A stretch of 14,744 nucleotides of DNA from Chloroflexota bacterium (GTDB taxonomy: Bacteria > Chloroflexota > Anaerolineae > Thermoflexales > Thermoflexaceae). The notes beneath the pieces were generated by a model. It worked only from the letters and a program-made list of their open reading frames with translations. It ran no database searches and was not told the origin of the DNA. The translations under genes were made by a program, and so were the position numbers. Location of the stretch: positions 1 through 14,744 of the forward strand of contig JAUQQB010000029.1 in the NCBI GenBank assembly GCA_030550075.1. Reading direction: 5' to 3'. Of this stretch, positions 13,440 through 14,744 are shown in pieces (position 1 is the first letter of the stretch; every line of letters starts with the position of its first letter).

Positions 13440-13457
13440 GATGCCGGGAACCGGCTG

Positions 13458-14612
13458 GTGGTGGTGACCAATACCGTCACCGGGGAGGTGGCGCGTTTCG
13501 TCTACGACGGCGACGGCAAGCGGGTGAAGGCCACTGTCAACGGCGTGACCACGGTTTACATCGGCGACTACTACGAGCAGAGCGGGAACACCATCCGCAA
13601 ATACTACTACGCTGGTGGGCAGCGCATTGCGGTGCGGGTGGATGGCGCCCTCTACTTCCTTCACAGCGACCATCTGGGGAGTGCGACCTTAGCAACCGAT
13701 GCCAGTGGCAACCGAGTGGGTGAAGTGCGCTACAAGCCCTATGGGGAGGTGCGGTATAGTTGGGGCGTTATGCTCACCGACCGCCTCTACACCGGTCAGC
13801 GCTGGGACTCCGCCCTGGGCCTCTACGATTACCGCGCCCGCTACTACCACCCGGTGCTGGGGCGGTTCATCAGTGCGGATCCCATCGTCTCCAGTCCAGG
13901 CCATCCCCAGGCGCTGAACCGGTATGCGTATGTCCTGAACAATCCGATTCGTTACAATGACCCCACAGGGCATGCGTACGAGTGCGGGGTGTATGCAGGG
14001 ACGAGCTGTGTGGATGTGGGCCCAAAGTTCCCTGTGGAGATAATTCAGGCTCCTCCGGATGCGCTGGACAACGTATGGGCTGTCACTGAATTCATTGGGG
14101 CGGTGGTATCGGAGCCGGCGGATTGGGTTCTTACCGCCCGCGATTTTCTGAGCGGGCAAGGCAGCCCCTGGGCGCTGGTAGGGCTACTGCCCCTGGTGCC
14201 AAGCAGTGTGGGGAAATACGCCGATGAGGCCGCGGATGCGCTGAGGGGGGCAGGGAGGGCGGAAGAGGCAGGCGAAAGTATTGGTCGCACCATCCGCCAC
14301 CACATCGCCACCAATAAGAACTGGATCCGGGATCCACAATGGTCAAAGCACTTCCGAGAATTGTTTGCTAAAGGCGGTATGTCCCTGGATGATGCCGCCA
14401 ACATTGTGGAACTGCCGGCCGAACTGCATAAAGGGCCACATTCTCAAGCCTATCACCAGTGGGTCTATAATCGGCTCTACAAGGCGATTGCTCGCTTGAA
14501 AGATCCGGTCAAGATTCAAGAACGATTAAAAGCGGCGCTACAAGCCATTGCGGGGGAACTCAAAGCCCATCCAGAGTGGCTGAGGAATCCGCCGATACAA
14601 GGAGGAAGATGA
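13458..14612 (+). CDS. Orphan RHS cassette D: core fragment + AHH (HNH/EndoVII) nuclease
   Basis: Core similarity starts at 13440 ('DAGNRLVVVTNTVTG'). The first start codon is GTG 13458, with no ribosome-binding site, so it is probably silent as it stands (384 aa if used). The core ends 'NNPIRYNDPTGHAYECG', the only copy with a DP-x-G junction. A conserved pre-toxin stretch follows ('DFLSGQGSPWALVGLLPLVP'), then an AHH-type nuclease of the HNH/EndoVII group: 'RHHIATNKN' (H281, H282), 'FAKGGMSLDDAANIVELP', and histidines at 324, 328 and 333 ('LHKGPHSQAYH'), the metal-binding/catalytic pattern of the family. The tip frame is intact, in contrast to cassettes B and C, so a single crossover onto the big gene would give a complete DNase effector. 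The stop overlaps the next ATG region. Confidence 0.82.
   Translation: MVVTNTVTGEVARFVYDGDGKRVKATVNGVTTVYIGDYYEQSGNTIRKYYYAGGQRIAVRVDGALYFLHSDHLGSATLATDASGNRVGEVRYKPYGEVRYSWGVMLTDRLYTGQRWDSALGLYDYRARYYHPVLGRFISADPIVSSPGHPQALNRYAYVLNNPIRYNDPTGHAYECGVYAGTSCVDVGPKFPVEIIQAPPDALDNVWAVTEFIGAVVSEPADWVLTARDFLSGQGSPWALVGLLPLVPSSVGKYADEAADALRGAGRAEEAGESIGRTIRHHIATNKNWIRDPQWSKHFRELFAKGGMSLDDAANIVELPAELHKGPHSQAYHQWVYNRLYKAIARLKDPVKIQERLKAALQAIAGELKAHPEWLRNPPIQGGR
13563..13750 (+). repeat. RHS-core homology block, copy D
   Basis: Aligned to copy A at an offset of 5302 bases. Bases 13617-13725 are identical to 8315-8423. The flanks are more diverged (for example 'YYEQSGNTIRKYYY' instead of 'YYEREGSTVRKYYY'). 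This sharp contrast suggests recent exchange with the full-length gene. Confidence 0.9.
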
Positions 14613-14744
14613 TGCGTTACTATGAGTGGTCATCTAATTCGGAGGGGAATAGCTCTGTGTGGCACTTTCGCATTAAAGGGTGGGAAGACGACTTTGCCTT
14701 GAGTTGGCGGTTAATGGAAGGACGTCCTTTGAGCGAAGAGGAGT
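14612..14744 (+). CDS. Partial gene, probable immunity protein for the AHH nuclease
   Basis: Only the first 44 codons are inside the window. GGAGGA at 14601-14606 precedes two adjacent ATGs (14609 and 14612); the second has the better spacing, and the toxin stop TGA overlaps here (14610-14612). The protein begins 'MRYYEWSSNSEGNSSVWHFR' and goes on with 'WRLMEGRPLSEEE', open to the window end. It resembles the N-termini of proteins found after AHH toxins, but I cannot name the family. Its identity as immunity protein rests mainly on position. Confidence 0.6.
   Translation, partial: MRYYEWSSNSEGNSSVWHFRIKGWEDDFALSWRLMEGRPLSEEE

Noticed and set aside
8261..13750. CRISPR array or mobile-element repeats
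   Set aside because: The four repeats are ~190 bp coding segments of the RHS core more than 1.7 kb apart, not short regular repeats. No transposase, terminal inverted repeats or target duplications were seen.

Overview
The window looks like GC-rich bacterial chromosome, most likely Chloroflexota (Thermoflexus/Anaerolineae-like). That is an inference from the high-GC housekeeping genes, the Sec-exported giant RHS protein and a 'VYFPLVMR'-type motif that I associate with exported proteins of this phylum. No taxonomic marker gene is present.

Layout, all genes on the + strand. (1) Positions 1-3410 are ordinary chromosome: a CNNM/CorC-type membrane protein (237-1556), RNase PH (1632-2387), a lipoprotein that overlaps rph by 4 bases (2384-3139), and a small zinc-ribbon membrane protein (3123-3410). 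(2) Positions 3548-9352 encode one very large exported RHS/YD-repeat protein of 1934 aa. It ends in a toxin tip resembling polymorphic toxin type 44 and is followed 12 bp later by a lipoprotein that is probably its immunity protein (9365-9973). (3) Positions ~9980-14744 hold three further truncated copies of the RHS core 3' end. Each is joined to a different toxin tip and followed by a different immunity gene: GIY-YIG nuclease with Imm26 (9982-11660), a DUF6883-like tip with an unnamed immunity family (11710-13300), and an AHH-type HNH/EndoVII nuclease with an immunity gene cut by the window end (13458-14744).

How it works together (inference from known RHS/WapA/CdiA biology): the full-length gene is the expressed contact-dependent effector. 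The three downstream modules look like a silent store of alternative warheads. They lack a signal peptide, an RHS shell and convincing translation starts, but carry 105-190 bp of near-identical core DNA through which recombination could swap a new tip onto the big gene. The core copies are mosaics of one another, which fits past exchange.

Most interesting details: the GIY-YIG tip has an in-frame TAG just before its catalytic Asn, with an otherwise intact reading frame running on to 8 bp before the Imm26 gene. The DUF6883-like cassette is broken by a one-base shift in a G-rich tract. The AHH cassette is intact. All immunity genes remain open, so the array looks like one in which toxins decay while protection is kept.
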